Assembly: GCF_964340395.1 (NCBI RefSeq)
Contig: NC_135556.1
Location: 11,471,410-11,535,409 of the forward strand
Direction: 5' to 3'
DNA: 64,000 nt
Source: Glandiceps talaboti
Taxonomy: Eukaryota; Hemichordata; Enteropneusta; Spengelidae
In this document: positions 52,000 to 64,000 of the stretch, in pieces
Numbering within the stretch: the first letter of the stretch is position 1
Layout: each line of letters begins with the position of its first letter
The notes under the pieces: model-generated
The model's input: only the letters and a program-made list of their open reading frames with translations
What the model was told of the DNA's origin: nothing
Database searches by the model: none
Program-made: the position numbers and the translations under genes

Positions 52000-54900
52000 A
52001 TTGACCGTCACACCACAAAACCATCTAAACTATTTTATCCCTACACAGTACATATTACAAAATGGCAGAGTTGTGTGGCCATAATCATCAGAGATCACTG
52101 ACCGTCACACCACAAACCATGTAAACTTTGTTATCCCTACACAGTACATATTACAAAATGGCTGAGTTATGTGGCCACACTCATCAGAGATCATTGACCG
52201 TCACACCACAAACCATCTAAACTTTGTTATCCCTACACAGTACAATATATTACAAAATGGCTGAGTTGTGTGGTCACACTTATCAGAGATCATTGACCGT
52301 CACACCACAAACCATCTAAACTTTGTTATCCCTACACAGTACATGTTACAAAATGGCTGAGTTGTGTGGCCATAATATTCAGAGATCATTGACCGTCACA
52401 CCACAAACCATGTAAACTGTGTTATCCCTACACAGTACATATTTACAAAATGGCTGAGTTGTGTGGCCACACTCATCAGAGATCACTGGCCGTCACACCA
52501 CAAATCCATCTAAACTATTTTATCCCTACACACTACATATTACAAAATGGCTGAGTTGTGTGGCCATACTCATCAGAGATCACTGACCGTCACACCACAA
52601 ACCATGTAAACTTTGTTATCCCTACACAGTACATATTACAAAATGGCTGAGTTGTGTGGCCACACTCATCAGAGATCATTGACCGTCACACCACAAACCA
52701 TGTAAACTTTGTTATCCCTACACAGTACATATTACAAAATGGCTGAGTTAAGTAGCCACAATCAGAGATCATTGACCATCACACCACAAACCATCTAAAC
52801 TTTGTTATCCCTACACACTACATATTACAAAATGGCTGAGTTGTGTGGCCATACTCATCAGAGATCACTGACCGTCACACCACAAACCATCTAAACTTTG
52901 TTATCCCTACACAGTACAATATATTACAAAATGGCTGAGTTGTGTGGCCACACTCATCATAGATCATTGACCGTCACACCACAAAACCATCTAAACTATT
53001 TTATCCCTACACAGTACATATTACAAAATGGCAGAGTTGTGTGGCCATAATCATCAGAGATCACTGACCGTCACACCACAAACCATGTAAACTTTGTTAT
53101 CCCTACACAGTACATATTACAAAATGGCTGAGTTATGTGGCCACACTCATCAGAGATAATTGACCGTCACACCACAAACCATCTAAACTTTGTTATCCCT
53201 ACACAGTACAATATATTACAAAGTGGCTGAGTTGTGTGGTCACACTCATCAGAGATCATTGACCGTCACACCACAAACCATCTAAACTTTGTTATCCCTA
53301 CACAGTACAATATATTACAAAATGGCTGAGTTGTGTGGTCACACTCATCAGAGATCATTGACCGTCACACCACAAACCATCTAAACTTTGTTATCCCTAC
53401 ACAGTACATGTTACAAAATGGCTGAGTTGTGTGGCCATAATCATCAGAGATCATTGACCGTCACACCACAAACCATGTAAACTGTGTTATCCCTACACAG
53501 TACATATTTACAAAATGGCTGAGTTGTGTGGCCATACTCATCAGAGATCACTGACCGTCACACCACAAACCATGTAAACTTTGTTATCCCTACACAGTAC
53601 ATATTACAAAATGGCTGAGTTGTGTTGCCACACTCATCAGAGATCATTGATAGTCACACCACAAACCATGTAAACTGTGTTATCCCTACACAGTACATAT
53701 TTACAAAATGGCTGAGTTGTGTGGCCACACTCATCAGAGATCACTGGCCGTCACACCACAAATCCATCTAAACTATTTTATCCCTACACACTACATATTA
53801 CAAAATGGCTGAGTTGTGTGGCCATACTCATCAGAGATCACTGACCGTCACACCACAAACCATGTAAACTTTGTTATCCCTACACAGTACATATTACAAA
53901 ATGGCTGAGTTGTGTGGCCACACTCATCAGAGATCATTGACCGTCACACCACAAACCATGTAAACTTTGTTATCCCTACACAGTACATATTACAAAATGG
54001 CTGAGTTAAGTAGCCACAATCAGAGATCATTGACCATCACACCACAAACCATCTAAACTTTGTTATCCCTACACACTACATATTACAAAATGGCTGAGTT
54101 GTGTGGCCATACTCATCAGAGATCACTGACCGTCACACCACAAACCATCTAAACTTTGTTATCCCTACACAGTACAATATATTACAAAATGGCTGAGTTG
54201 TGTGGCCATAATCATCAGAGATCATTGACCGTCACACCACAAACCATGTAAACTGTGTTATCCCTACACAGTACATATTTACAAAATGGCTGAGTTGTGT
54301 GGCCATACTCATCAGAGATCACTGACCGTCACACCACAAACCATGTAAACTTTGTTATCCCTACACAGTACATATTACAAAATGGCTGAGTTGTGTTGCC
54401 ACACTCATCAGAGATCATTGATAGTCACACCACAAACCATGTAAACTGTGTTATCCCTACACAGTACATATTTACAAAATGGCTGAGTTGTGTGGCCACA
54501 CTCATCAGAGATCACTGGCCGTCACACCACAAATCCATCTAAACTATTTTATCCCTACACACTACATATTACAAAATGGCTGAGTTGTGTGGCCATACTC
54601 ATCAGAGATCACTGACCGTCACACCACAAACCATGTAAACTTTGTTATCCCTACACAGTACATATTACAAAATGGCTGAGTTGTGTGGCCACACTCATCA
54701 GAGATCATTGACCGTCACACCACAAACCATGTAAACTTTGTTATCCCTACACAGTACATATTACAAAATGGCTGAGTTAAGTAGCCACAATCAGAGATCA
54801 TTGACCATCACACCACAAACCATCTAAACTTTGTTATCCCTACACACTACATATTACAAAATGGCTGAGTTGTGTGGCCATACTCATCAGAGATCACTGA

Positions 54901-55978
54901 CCGTCACACCACAAACCATCTAAACTTTGTTATCCCTACACAGTACAATATATTACAAAATGGCTGAGTTGTGTGGCCACACTCATCATAGATCATTGAC
55001 CGTCACACCACAAAACCATCTAAACTATTTTATCCCTACACAGTACATATTACAAAATGGCAGAGTTGTGTGGCCATAATCATCAGAGATCACTGACCGT
55101 CACACCACAAACCATGTAAACTTTGTTATCCCTACACAGTACATATTACAAAATGGCTGAGTTATGTGGCCACACTCATCAGAGATAATTGACCGTCACA
55201 CCACAAACCATCTAAACTTTGTTATCCCTACACAGTACAATATATTACAAAGTGGCTGAGTTGTGTGGTCACACTCATCAGAGATCATTGACCGTCACAC
55301 CACAAACCATCTAAACTTTGTTATCCCTACACAGTACAATATATTACAAAATGGCTGAGTTGTGTGGTCACACTCATCAGAGATCATTGACCGTCACACC
55401 ACAAACCATCTAAACTTTGTTATCCCTACACAGTACATGTTACAAAATGGCTGAGTTGTGTGGCCATAATCATCAGAGATCATTGACCGTCACACCACAA
55501 ACCATGTAAACTGTGTTATCCCTACACAGTACATATTTACAAAATGGCTGAGTTGTGTGGCCATACTCATCAGAGATCACTGACCGTCACACCACAAACC
55601 ATGTAAACTTTGTTATCCCTACACAGTACATATTACAAAATGGCTGAGTTGTGTTGCCACACTCATCAGAGATCATTGATAGTCACACCACAAACCATGT
55701 AAACTTTGTTATCCCTACACAGTACATATTACAAAATGGCTGAGTTTTGTGGCCACACTCATCATAGATCATTGACTGTCACACCACAAACCATCTAAAC
55801 TTTATTATCCCTACACAGTACATATTACAAAATGGCTGAGTTGTGTGGCCACACTCATCAGAGATCATTGACCGTCACACCACAAACCATGTAAACTTTG
55901 TTATCCCTACACAGTACATATTACAAAATGGCTTAATAGTTGTGTGGCAACTCTCTAGGTCCCTACAGAGTACATATT
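52000..55978. repeat. 96-bp satellite array, right half
   Basis: Resumes in the exact monomer phase lost at 27614. About 41 monomers. Higher-order blocks recur at 771 bp (8 monomers: 53621 to 54392, 54009 to 54780) and 1258 bp (13 monomers: 52751 to 54009, 54392 to 55650). The first 450 bp match 25886-26330 of the left half. The last one to two monomers (from about 55930) are degenerate. Confidence 0.97.
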
Positions 55979-56690
55979 TGCATACTTTATTTGTCAATTT
56001 TTATTTTTTTGCCAATTAATCGCTGTTATTATCTTTGCAATATACATGTACATCATCATCACTTAGTGGGCATATAGTCTTGTTGCTCGTTGTATTTGAA
56101 TCCATCATTTACATTACTATTTATTTGCTTATCTTAAAACCATCCTGGTTTTATTGTTGCACCATCATTTGCATTTGGCAGGTGCTATGTGCATGGTCTT
56201 GTTGCTAGGCACATTTTCGATTCATACTTTGAGTCTTTAATTAGTTACCTACATGTTGTCTTTGTAACACACATCATTTATTTCACTGTTGCTAAGGACA
56301 TGATCATTATAGCTAGAGTCAGTTTGTTCTGAACAATATAACACCCAAAGATATCCCACCAAATGTCATCCCTATTCACCATGTAGCTTTTCAGATTTTC
56401 AGATCTAATTTGCATATCACCAATGGGATTATTAATTTATATCATAAACAAATCTTAATCTATACACAAAGAACGTTCAGTTTAGAAGTTAGTCACACAC
56501 ATTTTGCTTTGAATAATTTTCAAACTCGAAAAAAAAACTCAAAAGTAGTATCATCACCAAATAAATAAATACAAAGTTGACTGGTCTTGCAATGTTTGAC
56601 TTCAAGTTGTTTACAAACAGAGAGAGACACTTTACAATACCTACAGCACTACAGAACCAATGTTCAAATATGCTAAGTATCAAGTATTCA
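55979..56690. mobile_element. Decayed copy of the TAGCACAACTG-family repeat
   Basis: Shares CGCTGTTATTATCTTTGCAA, TTTGCATATCACCAATGGGA and TTGACTTCAAGTTGTTTACA with the elements at 13191 and 28274. The (CAGA)n tract is reduced. Its termini are not recognisable. Confidence 0.65.
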
Positions 56691-57158
56691 TTTGATGACA
56701 TGCAATTCATTCAGGTCAGTCCTACCTTATTTAATCCTATTCATTATGTGCATGATACCTCCATAATATCACATCCATAATATCGTTCCCATGTCCATAG
56801 CATAATTCCTGGCAGATGACAAACATATACATTACCTGCAATGTAATTGTTAATATCTGTTGTCAAACACCATCCATTGACACTGGCCAAGCATACTGCA
56901 TTTCTAATAATTGGGCAATTTCAATCATTTAACATTCACGTTTTTTAGAATTGGGCAACATAAATAATTATTCATGTTTGGTTCCAGTTACCCGACCCCA
57001 TCTTGATTTTCATAAAATCGCAAAAAAATACCACCTAATTTCAAATTTTACTTATGGTACTACTTTGGGAATAAGCTGCATTCATTGTTACCCTTCCTCT
57101 TGAAATATGCTACATTCATAACGTTATATGGAAATTCAAAATAAAAAGTTTGATATTG

Positions 57159-57190
<32 letters not shown>

Positions 57191-58012
57191 TGTATGTATG
57201 TATGTATGTATGCATATGTATACATGTGTGCGAGTGTGTATGTGCATGTGGTGTTTCAATGGAACACTCAACCTCAATTTGTATAATTCAGTACAGCACA
57301 GAGCTATCCACACAAGTTTGGAATTTGTAGGGAGGGAACCAACCATACAATGTCAAAGGGGATGAAAACTACCACTGTACCAGAGTGATTGCCTTGGCAT
57401 TTGGCAAGAACGTTACTCAAGGATGTGTAGATTGGAAATACTCAAAAAGAAAGTGATTACAACATAGTTGTGTGATTTAGCTCAAAAATAGTGACTACAG
57501 TTGTATCTTCAACGCCAAAAAAGAAACTAACTGGCATTCCAAAAACAAAATTTGTCTCGGTGTCCTTTATATAATCATCAACATAATCTATAATTAAGGC
57601 ATCACAGGAATTCTTGTGACTGGTTCCTGGATAGGAATCAATCGATATGAAAATGTCCCCTAACTCACTGCATCTCTTTCATGTTAAAGCTTTTAAAGTG
57701 AAACTTACCTAGTTAATTGATTTACAGCAAAACGTATGATGTTCTTCAAGGGAACCAGATTTTGTCCATTAATATTTCAGAAGAATGTCTTTCCGACCGA
57801 GCCTCTGAGCAACGCGCACCCGTCTGAGTTGAGTGCTTTTGCCGCGTTTTCTCCACGCATGCGTCTGTCATGGGCATCAAATTAACGTGATTGATGGATT
57901 CCAATGTCGAAAGGTTAAACACGCATTCGAATTTGAGAGGGAAGATAAGTGAAAGAACAATGCATAATCTTAAACATGTATATAGATTGAGAGTTTACAC
58001 AATTCGCTGTAT

Positions 58013-58057
<45 letters not shown>

Positions 58058-59910
58058 ATAATTTTAAATATTAGATTATTTTATTATTATTTTCATCATG
58101 CAATTAAAAGATTAGTTTTACAAACTAAGGAAAATCACGTAAACCATAAATCGTTTAACTTATCACTTTGTATGGACACAGGCTAATAAATGGTGATAAG
58201 CTATTCGAGTATATCAATCATCCCATACTGATAAAACCACTATCAGCATAAATTACAATTGTTACATTGCATAGAAAAGTGCATATCAAGCATGCAAATA
58301 ACCCTAATAAAAATAGTCGTGACCATCACGTAAATCAAGGAGAAATCAACCGCTCCAAGACTGCCAACTTTTTTAGGTTGGAAAGGCGGGAATCACACGT
58401 ATATGATCACAGCTTAAGCGTTTGTAATTTAAGTAGCTTTTGTAAACGTATATATGAACTAGCCAAGTGACAAAAATGTGTTCGACCAACTTTGTCCAAA
58501 CAGTGGGATTCCAATTTAGTAATGACAGACACGGAACATCTTTGAACTGTTATCGCGCATACTCACACGAGGAATAGATATACCGCGCTCAAACTGTCTC
58601 TTTTCGTGCAAAACTGTCCGCGATAGGTACTTCAGTGTTATGATATTCGAAGCGCATTGTACAAGCAATTATTTGGGGCGGTGGGGTTATTATCAAAGTG
58701 CTTGCTCCTTGTCAAGCTTTCCCACAATTTATTTGTGTTGAAGCCATACAGGAAGGCAACGTCTGAACAAATAGGACCAACTCATCTAGAATATCACATG
58801 TGTAGAATATATGTCAGTCAGTGAAAATATACTACATACTTGGATGATACTGACTTGAAAACCTCTGACAGGTTTCATTGCACAAATATTTATAACTGTT
58901 AATACTGATTATAAATATTAAATACATATTGAAAACAAAGAATATTGTAATGTTGCGACGAGAACTAGTGTCGGATGGGTTGTATCCCATTTTCTTTCTA
59001 TATCAGCACTCCAGCGCTCGCACCATCAAATGTACGTACTGCAATCGACTTGGTCCATAGTTTGAAATTTTATGCCATTAAATGGCCTCCTACATGTCCT
59101 TAAACGGGGAGAAGAATAATCCCGGACTTGAAGTAAAGAGGAAGGGTAGTCCACCCTGATCTCCTAGATATTAATTTAAATGCATTTCAAACTGTTTGTA
59201 GACAGCAACAGATGTAATACGCATATGTGCTAGTAGTCTGGATGCAGAATTTAGTTCCAAGTATACATTTTTAACTATACATATCGTAATGATATTGTAT
59301 AGGAATTAGACTAGTGAATTTGCTTATGAAAAACTCATTTCACTGGTCACATCAACGCCCTACTTAAGTGACTGAAACTTGAACTGAAATACCCTGAAAA
59401 ATTGATGAAAAACTCCCGAAAAGCAGTACTTACACTTATATAGTTGTAAGTTGTAATTTTACTGTAACATAGAGTATGGTCTCAACAGCAGTTAAAATTC
59501 GTGTAGATCATGATATATGTATGATTTTTTAGCTTCTGAAACAAGTAGAATATGTACAAGTAGAGCGGTATTAAAATTGAATAGAAGTAGCATATGTAAA
59601 TATGTACAAGTAGAACGGTTAGCCTGCATTCCAACATATACTGATTGACTTTGATATGACAAATACTCATTGCAGAGGAAATTAAACGATCCAAATTATG
59701 CGTTGTCTGTGACAAATAATGTAGCATAATGAACGGTAAAAATACCCCATATAGCTGTTTACTGGTTTTACACAGAAAATAAAAACATACTTAATATTCA
59801 TTATCCTTCGATCCCACAAGGAAGGAATAGAGAGTGTCCCCATATATACTATCTGCAGACAACAGGGTTTCCCCATAAACTTGTACCCCAAGATCAGGTT
59901 TTGTGCATAT

Positions 59911-59987
<77 letters not shown>

Positions 59988-60958
59988 TACCAGCACAAGA
60001 TAAGTTATTGACTTTGAAAAGAAAATGTGGATTAATATACCCTGGTCGTCCTACCTCACGACAACCCATTTCTACGTAACTGGTTCTGTGGTACCCGGAA
60101 ATATGAGTCAAAACGTTCCAAGTCGCCGTTATTTCTCCCCAATTTCATAAATCATGCTTGAGAACAATAATTAAGCTTAAATACTCTTCACCAATTTTTT
60201 TCTTAATTCAGATGGAAAATACTCATGACTGACCTAGGGGTTTGTCACTACTCTCGTAGTGATTCGCAGTGACACGGTCCCTTGGGTCACTCGTATTGTC
60301 CTTGCCTGACCGAAGACAACTATTGAGGAATAATATCTAAATATCCCCTCTTCGTTGTGCTTAACACTGCATGGTAAAGGTGGCTGGGAAAACGAAGGAC
60401 TGCTAACTCACCAATAACAATGTGTAGAGGGCGATATTTCTGTTGACTTCAGAGGATGTACACACTCGCTCATTACATCATTTTCACATGCGGACACAGC
60501 ATACACAGATACACATACACAAACACAAACAAACATAGTGAATTTTAATATATTTTAAACAATCACACATAGATTGTATGTCGTGTTCGTCTTTTAGTTG
60601 ACCGAATGACGTGATCGAAACTTTGTAAGATTGTTTGTTTATTTGTACGTAAAATCATTAAACCATAGCAGATAATTTTCGCTGCACAATACACGTACGC
60701 TATAGCACCTTTTTGAAACAAATTTAATAAAAAAGATATTTTAAAACTAAAAAAAATATCAGTTAATCTTATTATCATATTTACTTTGTTTTTAGTCAAG
60801 ACAAATTTTGGATAATTTGCTGGTTACTTGAAATAACTTACTTTCATATTACCATACGTAACATTTTTCCTGGAAAAAAAAAAGTGCTCTCAAAATAGCG
60901 TCATGTCAAAGTACAATTCTCAAGGTCAAACAGGGTCACAGCAGTAGTAGGTGGGAAA
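56691..60958. other. Intergenic with three microsatellites
   Basis: (GTAT)n at 57158-57212, (TTG)n at 58014-58058 and (CA)n at 59912-59986; the last is followed by ACTATACCAGCACAAGAT, the border seen at 8619. No supported gene; some of the last kilobase is presumably the promoter of the TRIM-like gene. Confidence 0.6.
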
Positions 60959-63900
60959 ATGGCGGCTGTCGACGCGCTCGATAGAATTGACGAAGATTTT
61001 CTGACGTGTCCAATATGCCATGACAGAATTTCAAACCCCAAGATATTGGATTGTTTGCATTCATACTGTGGGGAGTGTTTGGTAGACTACGAGAAGAAGA
61101 ACAAAGGTTTCCGAAAGGCTCCTAGTTGTCCGGTTTGTCGGTCGACGTTCCAGTTGCCCGAAGATGGCGTCATCGGGTTGAAAGGCAACTTTTTCCTGTC
61201 TGGGATCTGTGAAGTGCTGGATGCGCACGATAGAGCTAAAGACAAAGCAGACAAAATCAAATGTTTCAGCTGCGAGAAAGACGACATCAATTCGTCAGCA
61301 TCGTACTGTCTCCAGTGTGGCGACTTTATGTGTTTGGAATGTGCCAATCATCACAAGCGCATGAAAACCACGAAAGAGCATGAAGTCCTGACCGGGAAAG
61401 AGCTACATGAAAAGAAAGATTGGACCAATGCTCGATCCAAGACCGGTACAGCATGCAAGAAACACCCTGATGAAATCCTGAAGCTTTACTGCAAGCAATG
61501 CGAGCTTCCAGTATGTGTTTTGTGTTCCCTGCAAGACCATACGAGTTCAAGCAAAGGTCATGAAGTTATCAATATCGGCGAGGCTGCTGCTAGATGCAGG
61601 GAAGATATCGGTGTTCTGTTGACGGTAGCCGAGGAGAAGGTATCCGAAATCCAGTTTGAACTTGACGAAGCAGACAGAATCGGAAAATTCTTAGACGGGA
61701 ACAAAAAGAAGGCGGAGGATGAGATAGATCAGAAGGCGGTGCAGTTAATCGAGCGGTTGACGCTTCAGGTGAATCAACACGCTGCTAGTCTGAAAGAAGA
61801 GGTGAACAACCGCTACACTAGAAAACACGAAGATGTGACAGTCTACAACAAGAGAATGAATAACGAGTTGAAGGGTGCAAGCGATGCGTGTGATTACTCT
61901 AGAAAGGTAGTCAGGTATGGGAACAGCGCCGAAGTACTTGCAATGAAAAAACAAGTCTTCGCCAAATTGATGAAAGTTGACAACCTGGATGTTAACAAGA
62001 TTGGATGTACAGGGAGCTTGAAATTAGGGGCAGCTGATCGTGAACCGGTTGTTGTGGTTACTGATATTGGTAGAGTTGTGTGGGTGAGTTGTCTATGGTT
62101 TTGACCAAAGTTTTGCCGTGCTGATAGTAGTTCAAAGCCAATCACATCAATCAGGGTTAGGTGAACGGCAAAAGTCGTCAAATTGCCAAACATGGGCGTT
62201 GGGTCCCACTCTACGAAAACCAAGCTGGTAACTAGGGACGCGCGGTTTGTGCATAAATTAAATTTGCATGATATAATAGACTTTTCCCCAAGTGAACTTT
62301 GGCCTCAGGCAAATAAGTTAAATTTAACACATGGTGGTTGGAACTTTGGATCGGTAAACTGCCTACATCGTTTCTGTCAACAAACAGAATACATTTGATC
62401 CGGAAAAGTGTATCGGATGATCCTAAACTTTTTGCATCGTATTAAATTACTATAGTATTTCCAACCGTTATATGATTTACCCTTTTCTTATCTTTGAAAA
62501 CACATGTTAACACATTTTTGGATGTAGTATAAATATCATTGCGGATTTTCGTAGTGTGAATTTGAATCTACCAGAGCAATGAATAATACAGACACAGCTA
62601 GATGAGATCACATTACGGTACTAGTTACCTTAGATAGCATGAACATGTAAGAGAGTACAATTACAATTCATTCACACCGAGCAGCTGACTAATCATTTGA
62701 GAACACTATAGACTTTCAAAAATGTTGTCTACTCTTGTTTTACAGATGTTATTTAACACCAACATATTTACTTGCAGAAATTGGGAGGACCAGCACTGAC
62801 AGCAAAACTGAATATTGGAGACAGGGTAGAACGTGGAAATGACTGGACTTGGGGGAATCAGGTAAAGTTGAATTTTATTATATTACATGATAATCCGTTT
62901 GATTTCTTTTACCCATCCTGTATGCAAAATTGGTATTACAGACCATAGACCATATGGTATGTTACTCTAAGGTAACATTCAGGTTTAAATGTTATGGGGG
63001 GGGGGGGGGCGGAACTCGTTTCACCAAGGGGAGAGGTCGTTACTTTTTAATTTTTAGGGAGTCAGCTTTTTTGTGTATATTTTAGGAGGATAATTCAATA
63101 CACTTCAGAGTTAAACAATTGGCTGATGTTATGGACAGTAATAACTGCCTTGACGGTTCTCCATGAACAATTCTAACAGCTGTGACATTTTTCTCTCATT
63201 TCTATGTCATGAACACAGCATCATGTCAAAGCTATTGTTTTTGAAGATAGAAAGAGAATATTAATAATCAAAACTTTTCTATAACTATGACATTAATGTG
63301 TTTACATTCCAAATGATGTATATACAGTGTCAGTGCAATATGAATGTTTTCATTTTTCGTGTTTATGTCTTCTTCTTTTTTTTTGGGGGGGGGGGGGTTA
63401 TAGGGGGGAGTTGTTGGGGTTTGGGTGAGGCTGCAAGGGATCAGATAAATTTAGGTAGCAGCACTGAAGCTAACATACATACATTTAACTATAATGTCTA
63501 CAATAAGAGCAAACAGTTTCACTTTCACTTTAGTGGACAATATAAGTTCTCATACATCTATATCAGTTGCTTTATCTCACATGCTTACCTCCTCAATCAC
63601 ATGGTGACAATTAACCCAAAGAGAAAGTAGGTGTCTACAGGATTCCTTAATTTGTACCTTTTTTAAAGAATTGTGCATAGATTATGAAAAAGTTCGTCTT
63701 AAAATAAAAAAATGGTGTAATTTATCAAAAAAGTCACTCCCTGCTATCTATCTTAAAGTGAACAAGACTGCCAGTTTGCAATGTAAGGTCCTCAACCTGT
63801 CCAATTATGCTGTATGTGTTGGTTAAAGCTGTAATTCCAAGTCCTGTGTTTTTTTTAAAAAGATCTTTTACAACATTGCATGTTTTCTATTTTGTTGAAG

Positions 63901-64000
63901 GATGGTGGCATTAACAACAAAGGTACAGTCATGTCCACTGTCCAGGATGGATTAATGGTGAAGGTCAAATGGGATAATGGATATGAAAACTTGTACAGGG
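60959..64000 (+). CDS. TRIM-like E3 ubiquitin ligase with MIB/HERC2 domain (3' end outside window)
   Basis: Exons 60959-62083, 62778-62861 and 63901 onward; all junctions are GT-AG and in phase 0. The ATG has a good context (AAAATGGCGG). The RING finger uses C17, C20, C32, H34, C37, C40, C57 and C60 (CPIC ... CPVC). A first B-box follows at about 100-145 (KCFSCEKDD, YCLQCGDFMC) and a second at about 166-205 (CKKHPDEILKLYCKQC, CVLCSLQDH). A coiled coil spans about 207-320. The small later exons give GDRVERGNDWTWGNQDGG and VKVKWDNGYENLYR, the pattern of a MIB/HERC2 domain. RING and B-boxes predict a cytoplasmic ubiquitin ligase; MIB/HERC2 domains bind partner proteins in Mindbomb and HERC2. The substrate is unknown. 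Reading past 62083 meets a stop at 62102-62104, an intronic read-through that would give a 381-aa short form. Confidence 0.9.
62990..63060. repeat. G-run block in intron 2
   Basis: A run of about 14 G followed by GGGAGAGGTCGTTACTTTTT; a similar G/C homopolymer block occurs at 240-370 and 19150-19190. Another G run lies at 63385-63415. Confidence 0.6.

Overview
This is a repeat-rich, AT-leaning stretch of an animal genome. Spliced genes, GT-AG introns, a rhodopsin-family receptor and a TRIM-type RING/B-box gene rule out a prokaryote. The dense microsatellites, fold-back elements and neuropeptide-like receptor suggest a marine invertebrate, perhaps a deuterostome such as an acorn worm or lancelet; this assignment is an inference.

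Layout. 1-24 kb: one host gene, a class A GPCR (2099-3109, +), whose coding sequence lies in a single exon behind a clear 3' splice site. It is followed by about 20 kb of decayed repeats: hairpin MITE, AT/CT/CA microsatellites, a diverged duplication (10.4-11.2 kb against 12.9-14.9 kb), GCACAACTG-ended elements, and a 2.3-kb TIR element (20533-22825) with a 6-bp target duplication. 24.0-24.4 kb: a doubtful 138-codon exon on the minus strand. 24849-27614 and 52000-55978: two halves of one 96-bp satellite array with higher-order structure.

27615-51999: the central finding, a 24.4-kb CACTA/EnSpm-like DNA transposon sitting in the middle of one satellite monomer. Its ends are inverted (CCCAGATA...), it is flanked by the dinucleotide AT, and the intact site survives elsewhere in the same array (25884-25885). 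It carries two minus-strand genes: a 674-aa transposase (42322-44346) and a 9-exon, 430-codon gene with a DUF4806-like domain (29245-41194) whose eight splice junctions all keep frame. Its introns and flanks hold many younger insertions (a MULE-like element with 9-bp TSD, a 5'-truncated LINE with 10-bp TSD, a TIR element with 7-bp TSD, several perfect fold-backs) and none breaks an exon.

56-61 kb: another decayed repeat and microsatellites. 60959 to the end (+): a TRIM-like gene with RING, two B-boxes, a coiled coil and then, after two introns, a MIB/HERC2 domain running off the window. The host genes (receptor, TRIM) show no functional link; the two transposon genes probably act together in transposition.
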